Source: Thalassovita taeanensis (GTDB lineage Bacteria > Pseudomonadota > Alphaproteobacteria > Rhodobacterales > Rhodobacteraceae). From it: DNA of 64,000 nucleotides. The position numbers and the translations under genes were made by a program. A model generated the notes under the pieces. The model saw only the letters and a list, made by a program, of their open reading frames with translations. It was not told the origin of the DNA and searched no databases. Where the stretch lies: assembly GCF_900110775.1 (NCBI RefSeq), contig NZ_FOEP01000004.1, positions 131,538-195,537 of the forward strand, in the 5' to 3' direction. Position 1 is the stretch's first letter; each line of letters begins with the position of its first letter. This document shows positions 1-7,969 of this stretch, one piece after another.

Positions 1-224
1 GTTGGATACAACCGATAGATACTGCCATCCCCAGACCAAAAATGCAGCGCGCGTGACGTGGTATCGGCCACGATCGCCCCTTTGTCCAAGCTGTCAAAAT
101 GGTCGCGCCAATCCATCGTCCGAAAGCTCGAGATATTGTTGCGCACCGCTGCTGCGGCCACATGCGGGCTGGCCACCAAAGCCGCAGCCGCACCGATAAA
201 TAGGCGCCGATTCAAAGTGCTCAT
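1..224 (-). CDS. L,D-transpeptidase family protein, N-terminal part only
   Basis: The reading frame starts at the ATG at 224-222 and runs off the left edge, so only about 74 residues are visible. They begin with a twin-Arg-like charged start (STLNRRLFIG) and a hydrophobic Ala-rich signal segment ending near AAAA. Mature sequence follows with DWRDHFDSLDKGAIVADTTS and a HFWSGDGSIYRLYP stretch. This pattern matches the start of periplasmic YkuD-type L,D-transpeptidases of Rhodobacterales, which crosslink or anchor in peptidoglycan. The catalytic Cys/His region lies outside the window, so the family call rests on N-terminal similarity alone. Confidence 0.6.
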   Translation of the reverse strand, partial: MSTLNRRLFIGAAAALVASPHVAAAAVRNNISSFRTMDWRDHFDSLDKGAIVADTTSRALHFWSGDGSIYRLYP

Positions 225-415
225 ATCTGCCTCGTCTGACTATGTTTCTGCCACACAAAGCAAACCCCGGACACATTCACAAATCACAATGCAGTGCGCG
301 CCGGGCGCCCCCGCGCACCTAAGCATATTCGCACAATTTGCGTGCGAACTTCGCTATTTCAGTGCAAATATGCGTCAACTATCTTGCTGACATACCGACA
401 AACCGGAGAAAGCAA

Positions 416-910
416 ATGACCACCCCCGTTCACCCCAACACCCGCATCGGCCACGTGCACTTAAAAGTGTCCGACCTTGACCGTGCCATCGGATTTTATT
501 CTGGCGTTCTCGGGTTCGAACTGATGCAGCGGTATGGCACACAGGCCGCGTTTCTCTCGGCGGGCGGGTATCACCACCATATCGGGTTGAACACTTGGGA
601 AAGTCTGGGCAGCGGCCCCGCCCCGCGCCACCATCCCGGCCTGTACCATACCGCCTTTCTTTATCCCGACCGCGCCAGCCTTGGCGACGCCCTGCGCCGT
701 GTGCTCGAGGCAGGGTTGGATCTGGAAGGCGCCGCAGATCACGGCGTCAGCGAAGCGATTTACCTCTCCGACCCCGATGGTAACGGCGTCGAGCTTTACC
801 GCGACCGCGCCCCCGAGGATTGGCCTCGCGATGCCGACGCGCAGCTGAGCATGTCCAACAGCCCTCTGGACCTGCAAAAGCTTCTGTCCGAGGCACCGCC
901 GCGCTCCTGA
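416..910 (+). CDS. VOC (glyoxalase/bleomycin resistance) family protein
   Basis: This 164-residue protein has a vicinal-oxygen-chelate fold. It opens with RIGHVHLKVSDLDRAIGFY, has a central HHHIGLNTW segment and ends the domain with SDPDGNGVELYRDR. The spaced His and Glu residues fit the usual metal ligands. It resembles the CatE/catechol-2,3-dioxygenase-like and glyoxalase-like group, but the substrate cannot be read from sequence. The start at 416 is chosen over an in-frame upstream Met at 338 because a GGAGAAA ribosome site precedes it and the VOC domain begins just after it. A small hairpin with a T-run follows the stop. Confidence 0.85.
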   Translation: MTTPVHPNTRIGHVHLKVSDLDRAIGFYSGVLGFELMQRYGTQAAFLSAGGYHHHIGLNTWESLGSGPAPRHHPGLYHTAFLYPDRASLGDALRRVLEAGLDLEGAADHGVSEAIYLSDPDGNGVELYRDRAPEDWPRDADAQLSMSNSPLDLQKLLSEAPPRS

Positions 911-912
911 GC

Positions 913-937
913 CTTGCGGAAACCGCAAGCCGGTTTT
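913..937 (+). terminator. short hairpin after the VOC gene
   Basis: CTTGCGG and CCGCAAG form a 7-bp stem with an AAA loop, followed four bases later by TTTT. It lies just downstream of the VOC stop and 58 bases before the next start, so it is probably an intrinsic terminator. The T-run is short. Confidence 0.5.
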
Positions 938-994
938 GCTCTGGACGCCCCCGGCCCGCCCTCCTAGGCTGCGCGCCAATAAGGAGAGTTCGAC

Positions 995-1858
995 ATGGCA
1001 ATCGGTTCGCATATCCGCACATATTTCAACGGCATCTGGCATCAGGGCGATATGCCAGTGATGAACGCCGCCGATCACGGCAGCTGGCTGGGCAGCACCG
1101 TATTCGACGGCGCGCGCTATTTCAATGGCTTGGCGCCGGACCTGGACGCGCATTGCGCCCGCGTGAACCGTTCCGCCAAGGCGCTGATGATCACCCCCAC
1201 CGTTGAAACCGATGACATGGTGCAGATCATCCGCGATGGCTTGCGCGCCTATCCCGAAGACGCCGCCGTCTATATCCGCCCGATGTATTGGGCCATTGAT
1301 GGCGATGCCACCGGGATCGTGCCGTTGCCAGACAAGACGGGCTTTGCCATCTCACTGGAACAGGTGCCGATGGCCCTGCCCGAGGCGTCAACCACACTGA
1401 CCCGCACCCGTTTCCGCCGCCCCGTGCTTGAAGACGCCGTGTGCAACGCCAAAGCCGGCAGTCTTTATCCCAACAATTCCCGCATGTTGGCCGAGGCGAA
1501 AGCCAAAGGCTTCGGCAACGCTCTGGTGGCCGATGCGATGGGCAATGTCGCCGAAAGCGCCAGCGCCAATGTCTTCATGGTCAAGGATAACGAGGTGTTC
1601 ACCCCGATCGCCAACGGTACCTTTCTGGCCGGCATCACGCGCGCGCGCCATATCCAGAACCTGCGCGCCGATGGTTTTCTGGTGCACGAGACCGTGCTGA
1701 CCTTCGACGACTTCCACGCCGCTGACGAGGTTTTTCTGTCCGGCAACATGAGCAAAGTCACGCCCGTGACTGCCTTTGACGACACCACATACCCTATCGG
1801 CCCGGTCACCAAACGCGCGCGGCAACTCTATTGGGAGTGGGCCGCCGCCAACGGCTGA
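995..1858 (+). CDS. ilvE: branched-chain amino acid aminotransferase
   Basis: This 287-residue class IV PLP aminotransferase interconverts branched-chain 2-oxo acids and Leu, Ile or Val in the cytoplasm. Visible landmarks are the N-terminal substrate segment DHGSWLGSTVFDGARYF, the Schiff-base lysine K153 in NAKAGSLYPNN, the PLP-phosphate segment ESASANVFMVKD and the later FLAGITRARHI. Length fits the family. The start has a strong AAGGAGAG site. D-amino-acid transaminases and aminodeoxychorismate lyases share the fold, but the combination of motifs favours BCAT. Its TGA stop is directly abutted by the stop of the opposite-strand histidinol dehydrogenase paralogue. Confidence 0.88.
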   Translation: MAIGSHIRTYFNGIWHQGDMPVMNAADHGSWLGSTVFDGARYFNGLAPDLDAHCARVNRSAKALMITPTVETDDMVQIIRDGLRAYPEDAAVYIRPMYWAIDGDATGIVPLPDKTGFAISLEQVPMALPEASTTLTRTRFRRPVLEDAVCNAKAGSLYPNNSRMLAEAKAKGFGNALVADAMGNVAESASANVFMVKDNEVFTPIANGTFLAGITRARHIQNLRADGFLVHETVLTFDDFHAADEVFLSGNMSKVTPVTAFDDTTYPIGPVTKRARQLYWEWAAANG

Positions 1859-3157
1859 TTACCCCACTGCCAATCGCACCGCCGGGCAGAATTTCTCCAA
1901 CCGGATATCGGCGGTGCGGGCGTGGCCTTCCATGCCTTCCTCGCGGCTGATCCGCGCGGTCACGCGCGCCAGATCGGGCAAGGCCTGCGCCTCCACCCGT
2001 TGCCACGTGACGACCTTCAGAAACTTGTGCACCGAAAGACCGCCGGTATACCGCGCCGCGCCGCTGGTCGGTAAAACATGGTTCGGCCCGGCGGCCTTGT
2101 CGCCAAAGGCCACCGTAGTTTCCTCGCCCAGAAACAGCGATCCGTAAGACCGCAACCGCGCCAACCACCACTCCAGATCTGCGGCCTGCACATGCAGATG
2201 CTCTGGCCCGACCTCATCGGCGAACCCCGCCATTTCCGCGCGGCTATCGCACAAAACCACCTCGCCCAACGCCGCCCAAGCGGACGCCGCTGCCTCGCGG
2301 TTTGGCACTGGCAGCTGCGCGATACATTCTGGCACCAATGCCATCACCTGCCGCGCCAACGGCACATGATCCGTCACCAACCACACCGGCGAATTTGCAC
2401 CATGCTCGGCCTGTCCCACCAAATCCCAAGCCACCAAATACGGGTCGGCTTCGACATCGGCCAGAATCATCGAATCTGTCGGCCCGGCAAACATGTCGAT
2501 CCCCAAGGGGCCAAACATCTGTCGCTTGGCCTCGGCGACATAGGCATTGCCCGGCCCCACCAGAATATCCACGCCGGGCCCACCAAACAGCCCCCCGGCC
2601 ATCGCGGCCACCGCTTGCACGCCTCCCAATGCCAAGACCCTGTCCGCCCCGGCCAGATGCATCGCATAGAGGATCGCCGCAGGAATACCTTCACCCGCCT
2701 TCGCCGGAGAGCAAGCCGTGATATGCCCGACACCCGCCGCGCGCGCCGTCGCAATCGTCATCAGTGCGCTGGCAATATGAGCATAGCGTCCGCCGGGCAC
2801 GTAAGCCCCAACCGCCTCCAGCGGCAGCAACCGCTGCCCGGCAAACAACCCGGGCCGCAGTTCCACCTCCATCTCATGGCACGTCGCGCGCTGTGCCTCG
2901 GCGAAGCGCCGGATATTGTCATGCGCCCAGCCAATACTGTCCTTCAAAGTCTGCGGCACCTCGCGTATGGCCCGCGCGATCGCCTCGGACGGCACAACGA
3001 TCTCCCCCTCCCAACCGTCAAGCCGCTGCGCATAGTCGCGTACAGCGGCCTCACCCACCAACCTGATCCGTGCCAACATAAGTTGAACAGTATCGCAGAC
3101 ATCAGCCGCAGCCTGCGACGATAGTCCTGGGGCGGGTTTCATTCGGGTAATTGACAT
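1859..3157 (-). CDS. histidinol dehydrogenase family protein (HpsN-like paralogue)
   Basis: This 432-residue NAD-dependent dehydrogenase belongs to the HisD superfamily. It contains GAYVPGGRYAH, GGVQAVAAMAGG, a VGPGNAYVAEAKRQMFG segment, the GPEHLHV motif and a C-terminal GPNHVLPTSGAARYTGG with metal-binding His. The GGRY variant and the GNAYVAEAKRQ wording are closer to HpsN-type (sulfopropanediol dehydrogenase) paralogues than to the biosynthetic HisD. No other his genes are nearby, so a role in histidine synthesis is not supported. The start at 3157 follows an AGGAG site at good spacing; two upstream in-frame Met codons lack one. The exact substrate is unknown. Confidence 0.8.
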   Translation of the reverse strand: MSITRMKPAPGLSSQAAADVCDTVQLMLARIRLVGEAAVRDYAQRLDGWEGEIVVPSEAIARAIREVPQTLKDSIGWAHDNIRRFAEAQRATCHEMEVELRPGLFAGQRLLPLEAVGAYVPGGRYAHIASALMTIATARAAGVGHITACSPAKAGEGIPAAILYAMHLAGADRVLALGGVQAVAAMAGGLFGGPGVDILVGPGNAYVAEAKRQMFGPLGIDMFAGPTDSMILADVEADPYLVAWDLVGQAEHGANSPVWLVTDHVPLARQVMALVPECIAQLPVPNREAAASAWAALGEVVLCDSRAEMAGFADEVGPEHLHVQAADLEWWLARLRSYGSLFLGEETTVAFGDKAAGPNHVLPTSGAARYTGGLSVHKFLKVVTWQRVEAQALPDLARVTARISREEGMEGHARTADIRLEKFCPAVRLAVG

Positions 3158-3324
3158 AAGGGGGCTCCTGTTGCGCGCCGCCATGAAACGACAGCCCCTC
3201 TGACCTGCCAAGCCCGTTCGCCTTCAGGCTTCGCTGATTTTCGAAGCCCTCAATCCCGCTTTCGGAAAACCCGAAAACTTGGCCATCTCATTTCCAAAAC
3301 ATCCTTGCTCAGGGCATACTTGCC

Positions 3325-3759
3325 CTAAATAGCGGCACTCAACCCCGCAGCGGCCGCTTCGATCAAATCCAGAACGCCATCGAAATCGCGCGTGTAATAC
3401 GGGTCGGGCACCTCGCTGATCCCCTGCCCGGCATAATCCGCAAACAGATTCACCGGCGACGTGCACCTTGCGGGGCGCAAATCCTCGATACGGTCCAAAT
3501 TCGCACGATCCATCGCCAAAATCAGTTCATACCGCTCGAAATCCAACGCCTCGAACTGCCGCGCCCGCAAGCCTGACAGGTCGTACCCCCGTGCCAAAGC
3601 CGCCTGCTGCATCAGGTCATAGGGCGCTTCGCCGACATGCCAGCCGGACGTGCCTGCACTGTCCAGCACCAAATCAGGCCGGTGTTTGCGCATAACACCT
3701 TCGGCTGCGGGGGACCGGCAGATATTGCCAAGACAAACAAACAGGATACGGTAAGGCAT
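3325..3759 (-). CDS. low-molecular-weight protein-tyrosine phosphatase
   Basis: This is a 144-residue cytosolic phosphatase. The P-loop CX5R is at residues 9-15 (VCLGNICRSP), and the general-acid loop is DPYYTRDFDG near residue 118. These are the hallmark residues of the Wzb/LMW-PTP family, which removes phosphate from tyrosine residues. The start at 3759 is preceded by AGGAG. The gene is divergent from the cobB-type deacylase, with about 98 bp between starts. The target protein is unknown. Confidence 0.9.
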   Translation of the reverse strand: MPYRILFVCLGNICRSPAAEGVMRKHRPDLVLDSAGTSGWHVGEAPYDLMQQAALARGYDLSGLRARQFEALDFERYELILAMDRANLDRIEDLRPARCTSPVNLFADYAGQGISEVPDPYYTRDFDGVLDLIEAAAAGLSAAI

Positions 3760-3857
3760 TGATGGCTCCTGTGGGGCCAGATGAGCATTTTCGACTCTGT
3801 CGGAGGCAATTGGCATTTCAAGCGTCTTCGACGCCAAGGATATTACAGGGCACACCC

Positions 3858-4550
3858 ATGGGAAAGATTGTTATCCTCACAGGGGCGGGCATCTCCGCCG
3901 AAAGTGGCCTTGGCACATTCCGTGACGAAGGCGGGCTATGGTCGCAACACCGAATCGAGGACGTTGCCACCCCCGAAGGCTTCGCACGCAACCCCACGCT
4001 GGTGCAAAACTTCTACAACACCCGCCGCACGCAGGCTGCCCGTGCCCGCCCCAACGGGGCCCACCGCGCCCTTGCTCGGCTGCAACGCGACTATGCTGGG
4101 CAGGTGCTGATCGTGACGCAGAACGTCGACTCCCTGCATGAGGCCGCCGGCGCCGAAGACGTGCTGCACATGCATGGGCAGTTGGACAGAGCGCTCTGTA
4201 GCGGGTGCGGCCATCGCTGGGCGGCCCCCGAAAACATGACCCCGGATGACCCCTGCCCCGCCTGCGCCGCGCCGCTCACCCGTCCCGATGTGGTCTGGTT
4301 CGGCGAAATGCCCTATCATATGTCCGAAATCTGGGATCACCTGCGCGATGCTGACATCTTTGCCGCCATCGGCACGTCTGGGCAGGTCTATCCCGCCGCC
4401 GCCTTCGTGCAAGATGCAGCGCGCGCCGGGGCTCACACGGTCGAGCTGAACCTCGATCCTTCCTCGGTCGTGTCGGATTTCGCAGAAACCCATTTCGGAA
4501 AGGCGACACAGATCGTGCCCATCTGGGTGGACAGCTTGCTGCCCCAATAG
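3858..4550 (+). CDS. cobB: NAD-dependent protein deacylase, sirtuin class III
   Basis: This 230-residue Sir2 protein removes acyl groups from lysines using NAD. It shows the NAD site GAGISAESGLGTFRDEGG (residues 9-26), TQNVDSLHE, the catalytic His in HMHG (about 105), and a zinc site with Cys pairs at 113/116 and 132/135. Residues Y53 and R56 in FYNTRR form the YxxR signature associated with desuccinylase/demalonylase activity in CobB and SIRT5. The start at 3858 gives the standard N terminus MGKIVILTGAG. The coding region ends directly in a run of 12 cytosines. Confidence 0.92.
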   Translation: MGKIVILTGAGISAESGLGTFRDEGGLWSQHRIEDVATPEGFARNPTLVQNFYNTRRTQAARARPNGAHRALARLQRDYAGQVLIVTQNVDSLHEAAGAEDVLHMHGQLDRALCSGCGHRWAAPENMTPDDPCPACAAPLTRPDVVWFGEMPYHMSEIWDHLRDADIFAAIGTSGQVYPAAAFVQDAARAGAHTVELNLDPSSVVSDFAETHFGKATQIVPIWVDSLLPQ

Positions 4551-4562
4551 CCCCCCCCCCCC
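4551..4562. repeat. run of 12 cytosines after cobB
   Basis: Twelve consecutive C residues begin at the base after the cobB stop codon. It is the longest of four intergenic poly-C runs of nine or more in this window. Such runs are prone to slippage and to sequencing error. Confidence 0.9.
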
Positions 4563-4584
4563 GCCTGGAAAGGCCTGAATAACA

Positions 4585-4611
4585 AACAGCCGGACCATTG
4601 GCCCGGCTGTT
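4585..4611. terminator. hairpin between convergent cobB and copper chaperone
   Basis: AACAGCCGG and CCGGCTGTT form a perfect 9-bp stem around a 9-base loop, between two convergent genes. There is no clear T-run on the plus side, and a mixed sequence on the minus side. It is probably a transcription end for one or both genes. Confidence 0.55.
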
Positions 4612-4662
4612 GCTTGGAAGCGGTGGCGGCACAGCCGCCCCGGAACAAACGTTCCCGCCCGA

Positions 4663-5166
4663 TCAGTTCGACATTGTCGGCATCTGACCATTCTGCATGG
4701 TGCCGTGGTTCATCATCCCATGCATCGGCTTGCGTTCCAGATCGACGGGCACATCCACAACCACGTCACCCGCCTTTTCAAAGTGCAAGGTCAGCGAAAT
4801 GATCTTGCCCTGCTCCATCGGCTCTTTCAGCCCCAGAAACATCACATGGTGGCCACCGCGCTGCATCGCCAGAACGCCGTCCTTGGGCAGATCGAATCCC
4901 TCTTCAACGTGCAGCATCTGCATCACGCCCTGCGCGTTTTCCTTGTGAGTGTGCAGCTCGACCCGCTCGGCCACATCTGACGCGGCGCTGACCAGATGGT
5001 CGTCCTGGCCTGAATGGTTCTCGATCATCATGAACGCCGCCCCCGAGACCGACATCATCGACGACGCACGCGCATAGGGATCCATAACCATGATGCCGTC
5101 GGCATAGGCGGGCATGGCGAAAGTAAGGGCAGCAGCAGCTGCCAGAAAGCTGGATTTGAAAGACAT
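4663..5166 (-). CDS. periplasmic copper chaperone PCu(A)C
   Basis: This 167-residue exported protein has a cleavable signal peptide (SFKSSFLAAAAALTFAMPAYA). The PCu(A)C domain carries the His/Met copper ligands in ELHTHKENAQGVMQM and QRGGHHVMFLGL. The family carries Cu(I) to the CuA site of cytochrome oxidase in the periplasm. The C-terminal tail is rich in Met and His (MHGMMNHGTMQNGQMPTMSN), which may bind extra copper. The ATG at 5166 follows AGGAGAG; a GTG one codon earlier is also possible. A DUF2946-type gene lies 45 bp upstream on the same strand, so the two are probably one transcript. Confidence 0.9.
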   Translation of the reverse strand: MSFKSSFLAAAAALTFAMPAYADGIMVMDPYARASSMMSVSGAAFMMIENHSGQDDHLVSAASDVAERVELHTHKENAQGVMQMLHVEEGFDLPKDGVLAMQRGGHHVMFLGLKEPMEQGKIISLTLHFEKAGDVVVDVPVDLERKPMHGMMNHGTMQNGQMPTMSN

Positions 5167-5211
5167 CACGTCTCTCCTTTTGTCTGATCAAAATTTAGGC
5201 TGGTCGTGGAA

Positions 5212-5562
5212 TCAGACCAAAACTGGCGGGCCGCGCGCCGTGGCGGGAATCGCCAGTAACCCTTCCGCATTGCCCACCGCCTCGACGTGCAGAACCACCA
5301 CCCCGCCCACCGGGCGCAGTACAAAAGGCGGGTCCTGCGCCAGCGCCACAAACAGCGAAAGCGCGCAATCGGGGCAAATATGGGGTGGCCCAACAGGCTG
5401 TCCGTCCGCATCGACCAGAACCGAGACCGGCCCGGTCCCGGTGCACAGAACCATACCGCCCGCCGCAGGTGGCATACCGCGCGCCACCGCCATCGCCTGC
5501 CCTGTCAGGGCCAGCATCAGCGCAAGCGTCAAAGCCAGAAAAGGGCGCATCCGGTGTGTCAT
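5212..5562 (-). CDS. small exported protein, DUF2946-like
   Basis: This 116-residue protein starts with a hydrophobic segment (RPFLALTLALMLALTGQAMA) and has a CPDC motif near residue 64 within HICPDCALSLF. That pattern and its place just upstream of a copper chaperone fit the poorly characterised DUF2946 proteins often found with copper genes. A thiol-based metal role is inferred only. Start choice between Met 1 and Met 4 is uncertain; neither has a strong ribosome site. Confidence 0.65.
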   Translation of the reverse strand: MTHRMRPFLALTLALMLALTGQAMAVARGMPPAAGGMVLCTGTGPVSVLVDADGQPVGPPHICPDCALSLFVALAQDPPFVLRPVGGVVVLHVEAVGNAEGLLAIPATARGPPVLV

Positions 5563-5610
5563 CAGCTCAGATATAAGCTTGGTCGCGAAACTTGTAACGC
5601 GACAAAAGGA

Positions 5611-5639
5611 AACAGCCCCGCCAAGAAGGCAGGGCTGTT
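5611..5639 (-). terminator. intrinsic terminator of rpmB
   Basis: Read on the minus strand, AACAGCCCTGCC and GGCGGGGCTGTT form a 12-bp stem with one mismatch and a TTCTT loop, followed by TCCTTTTG. It lies 24 bases after the L28 stop. Confidence 0.8.
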
Positions 5640-5662
5640 AAATCCTAGAAAATCCCGCAGGA

Positions 5663-5950
5663 TCAGGCTGTTGCCTGAGCCTTTGCAATCTCTTTTTTGA
5701 TCTTCAGCGCGTTGCTGGACAGCTCTTCGTCCTTGGCTTTCGCCAGGAATGCGTCCAGACCACCGCGGTGATCAACCGAGCGCAATGTCGAAGCCGCGAT
5801 CCGCAGCTTGACGCCACGGCCCAAGGTTTCGGACTGCAGGGTCACGTCGTTCAGGTTCGGAAGGAACCGGCGACGGGTTCTGTTGTTGGCATGGCTGACA
5901 TTGTTGCCAGTCATCGGGCCTTTTCCGGTCAGTTCGCAGCGGCGCGACAT
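5663..5950 (-). CDS. rpmB: 50S ribosomal protein L28
   Basis: This 95-residue basic protein begins [20 protein letters not shown] and continues with [12 protein letters not shown], a clear L28 signature. It is part of the large ribosomal subunit. The single Cys near the start is not part of a four-Cys zinc ribbon. The start at 5950 matches the conserved N terminus; an in-frame upstream Met gives a non-homologous extension. It is monocistronic, with its own terminator. Confidence 0.96.
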   Translation of the reverse strand: MSRRCELTGKGPMTGNNVSHANNRTRRRFLPNLNDVTLQSETLGRGVKLRIAASTLRSVDHRGGLDAFLAKAKDEELSSNALKIKKEIAKAQATA

Positions 5951-6146
5951 GGCTCTATCCTCGTCTCGATCAGCGGGGCACATCTGACCCCTTCAACACA
6001 AATGGGCACCGCCGCAGGCAGCACCCTGAATTCCGTTCGAGGTGATTATGCGGAATCACCGAGCGCGTCAAGAGGGGGGCGCGCACAAGCTTCAGGCAAT
6101 TTGCCCGAATACCGAAAAATGGCTGCGTGCCCTCCCCGTGACCCGA

Positions 6147-6281
6147 TCATTTGATCTTTTTGCCCGCCACCATCAGCGGAACCTTGTTGGCGCCGGAATT
6201 TGCTGTTGCAAGAACCTTCTGCTTTTCCTGCTTGGGTTTCTTGGCTTCTTTGTTGCCACGGGATTTATCGCCTTTAGACAT
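6147..6281 (-). CDS. small basic protein of 44 residues
   Basis: MSKGDKSRGNKEAKKPKQEK begins this very Lys-rich 44-residue product, which ends VPLMVAGKKIK. An AAAGGA site sits just upstream of the ATG at 6281. Similar tiny basic proteins beginning with Gly/Asn/Lys-rich sequence are conserved in alphaproteobacteria without an assigned function; RNA or DNA binding is only a guess from charge. The longer in-frame extension upstream lacks support. Confidence 0.65.
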   Translation of the reverse strand: MSKGDKSRGNKEAKKPKQEKQKVLATANSGANKVPLMVAGKKIK

Positions 6282-6618
6282 CTGCTTTCCTTTCAGGGCC
6301 GTCGCCACATAGGCGAAACCGGCCATACGCAATTGCTGTGAGAAAACCGGCAAGCCGGTCAATACGTCTGACCCCCCCCCGCCTTGACCCGCAAACGGGG
6401 CCCAGCCAAGGGCAGTGCCAAGCCTGTTGTGGCTCGGTCCGTTGCTCAGGAAAATCAAGGTTGCCTGACTGTGCTGTCAGGGCGGTAACTTTGTCTGGAC
6501 GAAGGCGCGCCCGACCCTTTTCCGACAAACCGGCGGGGCCTGCGCCTCTGGTATTGAATATAATACGGCGCGATTTGCCGTTCAAGCGCCACGCACCACT
6601 GTGATCCGCAATTTTTTA
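6282..6618. other. intergenic stretch without a supported gene
   Basis: This 337-bp stretch holds a run of nine cytosines (6372-6380) and a small CTGAC/GTCAG hairpin near 6465. The open frames crossing it on either strand show no family resemblance or good ribosome site. The promoter of the small basic gene should lie at its left side. Confidence 0.5.
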
Positions 6619-7599
6619 TCAACTGCGCCCCAGCAAGGCCATGATCTCGTCCGCCGCAATTGTCGGCGTCACCTCGCCCTTGGCAACCCGCGCACCCAGC
6701 GCCTGCATCATGCCTTTCAACGGCTCACGCTCCAGCTGAGCCAACAGCCCATGCCGAACTTCCTCGCCGAACCAGTATTGAGCCTGCTCGGCCCGGCGCC
6801 CCGCGAAATGCCCCATCTCGCGCCGCCAGGTCACCAGCGCCTGCATATCCTCCCAGGCCTTATCCAGGCCGTTCTCCTCCAACGCCGACACCGTCATCGC
6901 CCTCGGGTATCCCTCAGGGTCCTGCGGACGCTTGCGCAGCAACCGCAGCGCACCGGCATAATCCGCACAGGTCCGCATCGCGGCCGATTTCAGATCGCCA
7001 TCAGCCTTGTTCACCAGAATGATATCGGCCATTTCCATGATGCCGCGCTTGACGCCCTGCAACTCGTCGCCCCCCGCCGGGGCCAACAGCAGAATGAACA
7101 GATCAGACATTTCCGCCACCACGGTTTCCGACTGCCCCACGCCGACGGTTTCGATCAACACGACGTCAAACCCCGCCGCCTCGCACAGCGCCACCGCCTC
7201 GCGGGTGCGTCGCGCCACACCGCCCAAATGCGACTGGCTGGGCGATGGTCGGATAAATGCGTTCGGATCTCGGCTCAGTCGCTCCATCCGCGTCTTGTCA
7301 CCCAGAATCGAGCCCCCCGACCGGGTCGAGCTTGGATCAACCGCCAGCACCGCCACCCGCAGCCCTTGCGCCGTCAGCATCATGCCGAAACTCTCGATGA
7401 AGGTGGATTTCCCCACCCCCGGCGTGCCCGACAACCCGATGCGTATCGCCTGTGCATCGTTCTTGCGGCTCAGATCAAGGATCAACTGCGCGGCCTGTGC
7501 GCGGTGATCAGCCCGGCTACTCTCGACCAAGGTGATCGCCCGCGCCAGCGCCCGCCGCTCTCCCGCCAAGACCCTGTCGCCCAGCTGTGCAATATCCAT
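6619..7599 (-). CDS. meaB: methylmalonyl-CoA mutase-associated GTPase MeaB
   Basis: This 326-residue G3E-type GTPase protects and reloads the B12-dependent methylmalonyl-CoA mutase. Walker A is GLSGTPGVGKST (residues 55-66). The region AVDPSSTRSGGSILGDKTRM follows, then VLIETVGVGQSE and the base-specificity motif NKAD. Length is normal for MeaB/ArgK. The mutase gene is not in the window. It fits with cobO and bluB elsewhere here in showing a B12-dependent metabolism. It starts at 7599 and is divergent from a broken small gene and hrpB. Confidence 0.93.
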   Translation of the reverse strand: MDIAQLGDRVLAGERRALARAITLVESSRADHRAQAAQLILDLSRKNDAQAIRIGLSGTPGVGKSTFIESFGMMLTAQGLRVAVLAVDPSSTRSGGSILGDKTRMERLSRDPNAFIRPSPSQSHLGGVARRTREAVALCEAAGFDVVLIETVGVGQSETVVAEMSDLFILLLAPAGGDELQGVKRGIMEMADIILVNKADGDLKSAAMRTCADYAGALRLLRKRPQDPEGYPRAMTVSALEENGLDKAWEDMQALVTWRREMGHFAGRRAEQAQYWFGEEVRHGLLAQLEREPLKGMMQALGARVAKGEVTPTIAADEIMALLGRS

Positions 7600-7679
7600 G
7601 TCATCGTCCCGCTTGTCCGGGGCACTTCATGCCTTGCCGGACGGGGACTTGTCCAGACCAGCCCAAGGAATTGCCCCAG

Positions 7680-7928
7680 ATGTTGCGCGTCTCGGTACTG
7701 ATTTGCCTTTGTTTCACCCTGGCCGCGCCCGCATCCACCTGATCGGCCGTACCGAAACCCGCAGCACCATCACCTGCACCGGCGCCTATGACAGGCTCCA
7801 CCCCGAACGAGATGGCCGAGCGCAGCCATTCCCCCCCGGTCACCTTCACCTCTGGCCTCGATGGCTGGCAGGTCAGCCTTGCGCGGGCCCGCACGTTCTA
7901 TGGCCCCGTTACCCTTCGCCGCCACTAG
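7680..7928 (+). pseudogene. probable broken small exported protein (in-frame TGA)
   Basis: From the ATG at 7680 one frame gives a signal-peptide-like start (MLRVSVLICLCFTLAAPAST) and then a TGA at 7740. The same frame continues past it with a Pro/Ala-rich linker (PKPAAPSPAPAP) and a compact C-terminal part containing PVTFTSGLDGWQVSLARART and FYGPVTLRRH before TAG at 7926. One base change at the TGA would restore an 81-82 residue exported protein. The other frames here have no comparable logic. I do not recognise a family. It could also be a sequencing error or chance. Confidence 0.4.
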
Positions 7929-7969
7929 CGCCACTTTACGCCCTCGCTGATCTGCCCGATAAGCGGGGC

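Noticed and set aside
7740-7742. TGA as a selenocysteine codon
   Set aside because: No selenocysteine-insertion hairpin pattern directly follows, and the protein has no redox motif; a nonsense change is simpler.
7532-7969. N-terminal extension of hrpB by 146 residues
   Set aside because: Sequence is unlike any HrpB, overlaps meaB antisense and the broken exported-protein frame, and the family start is at 7970.
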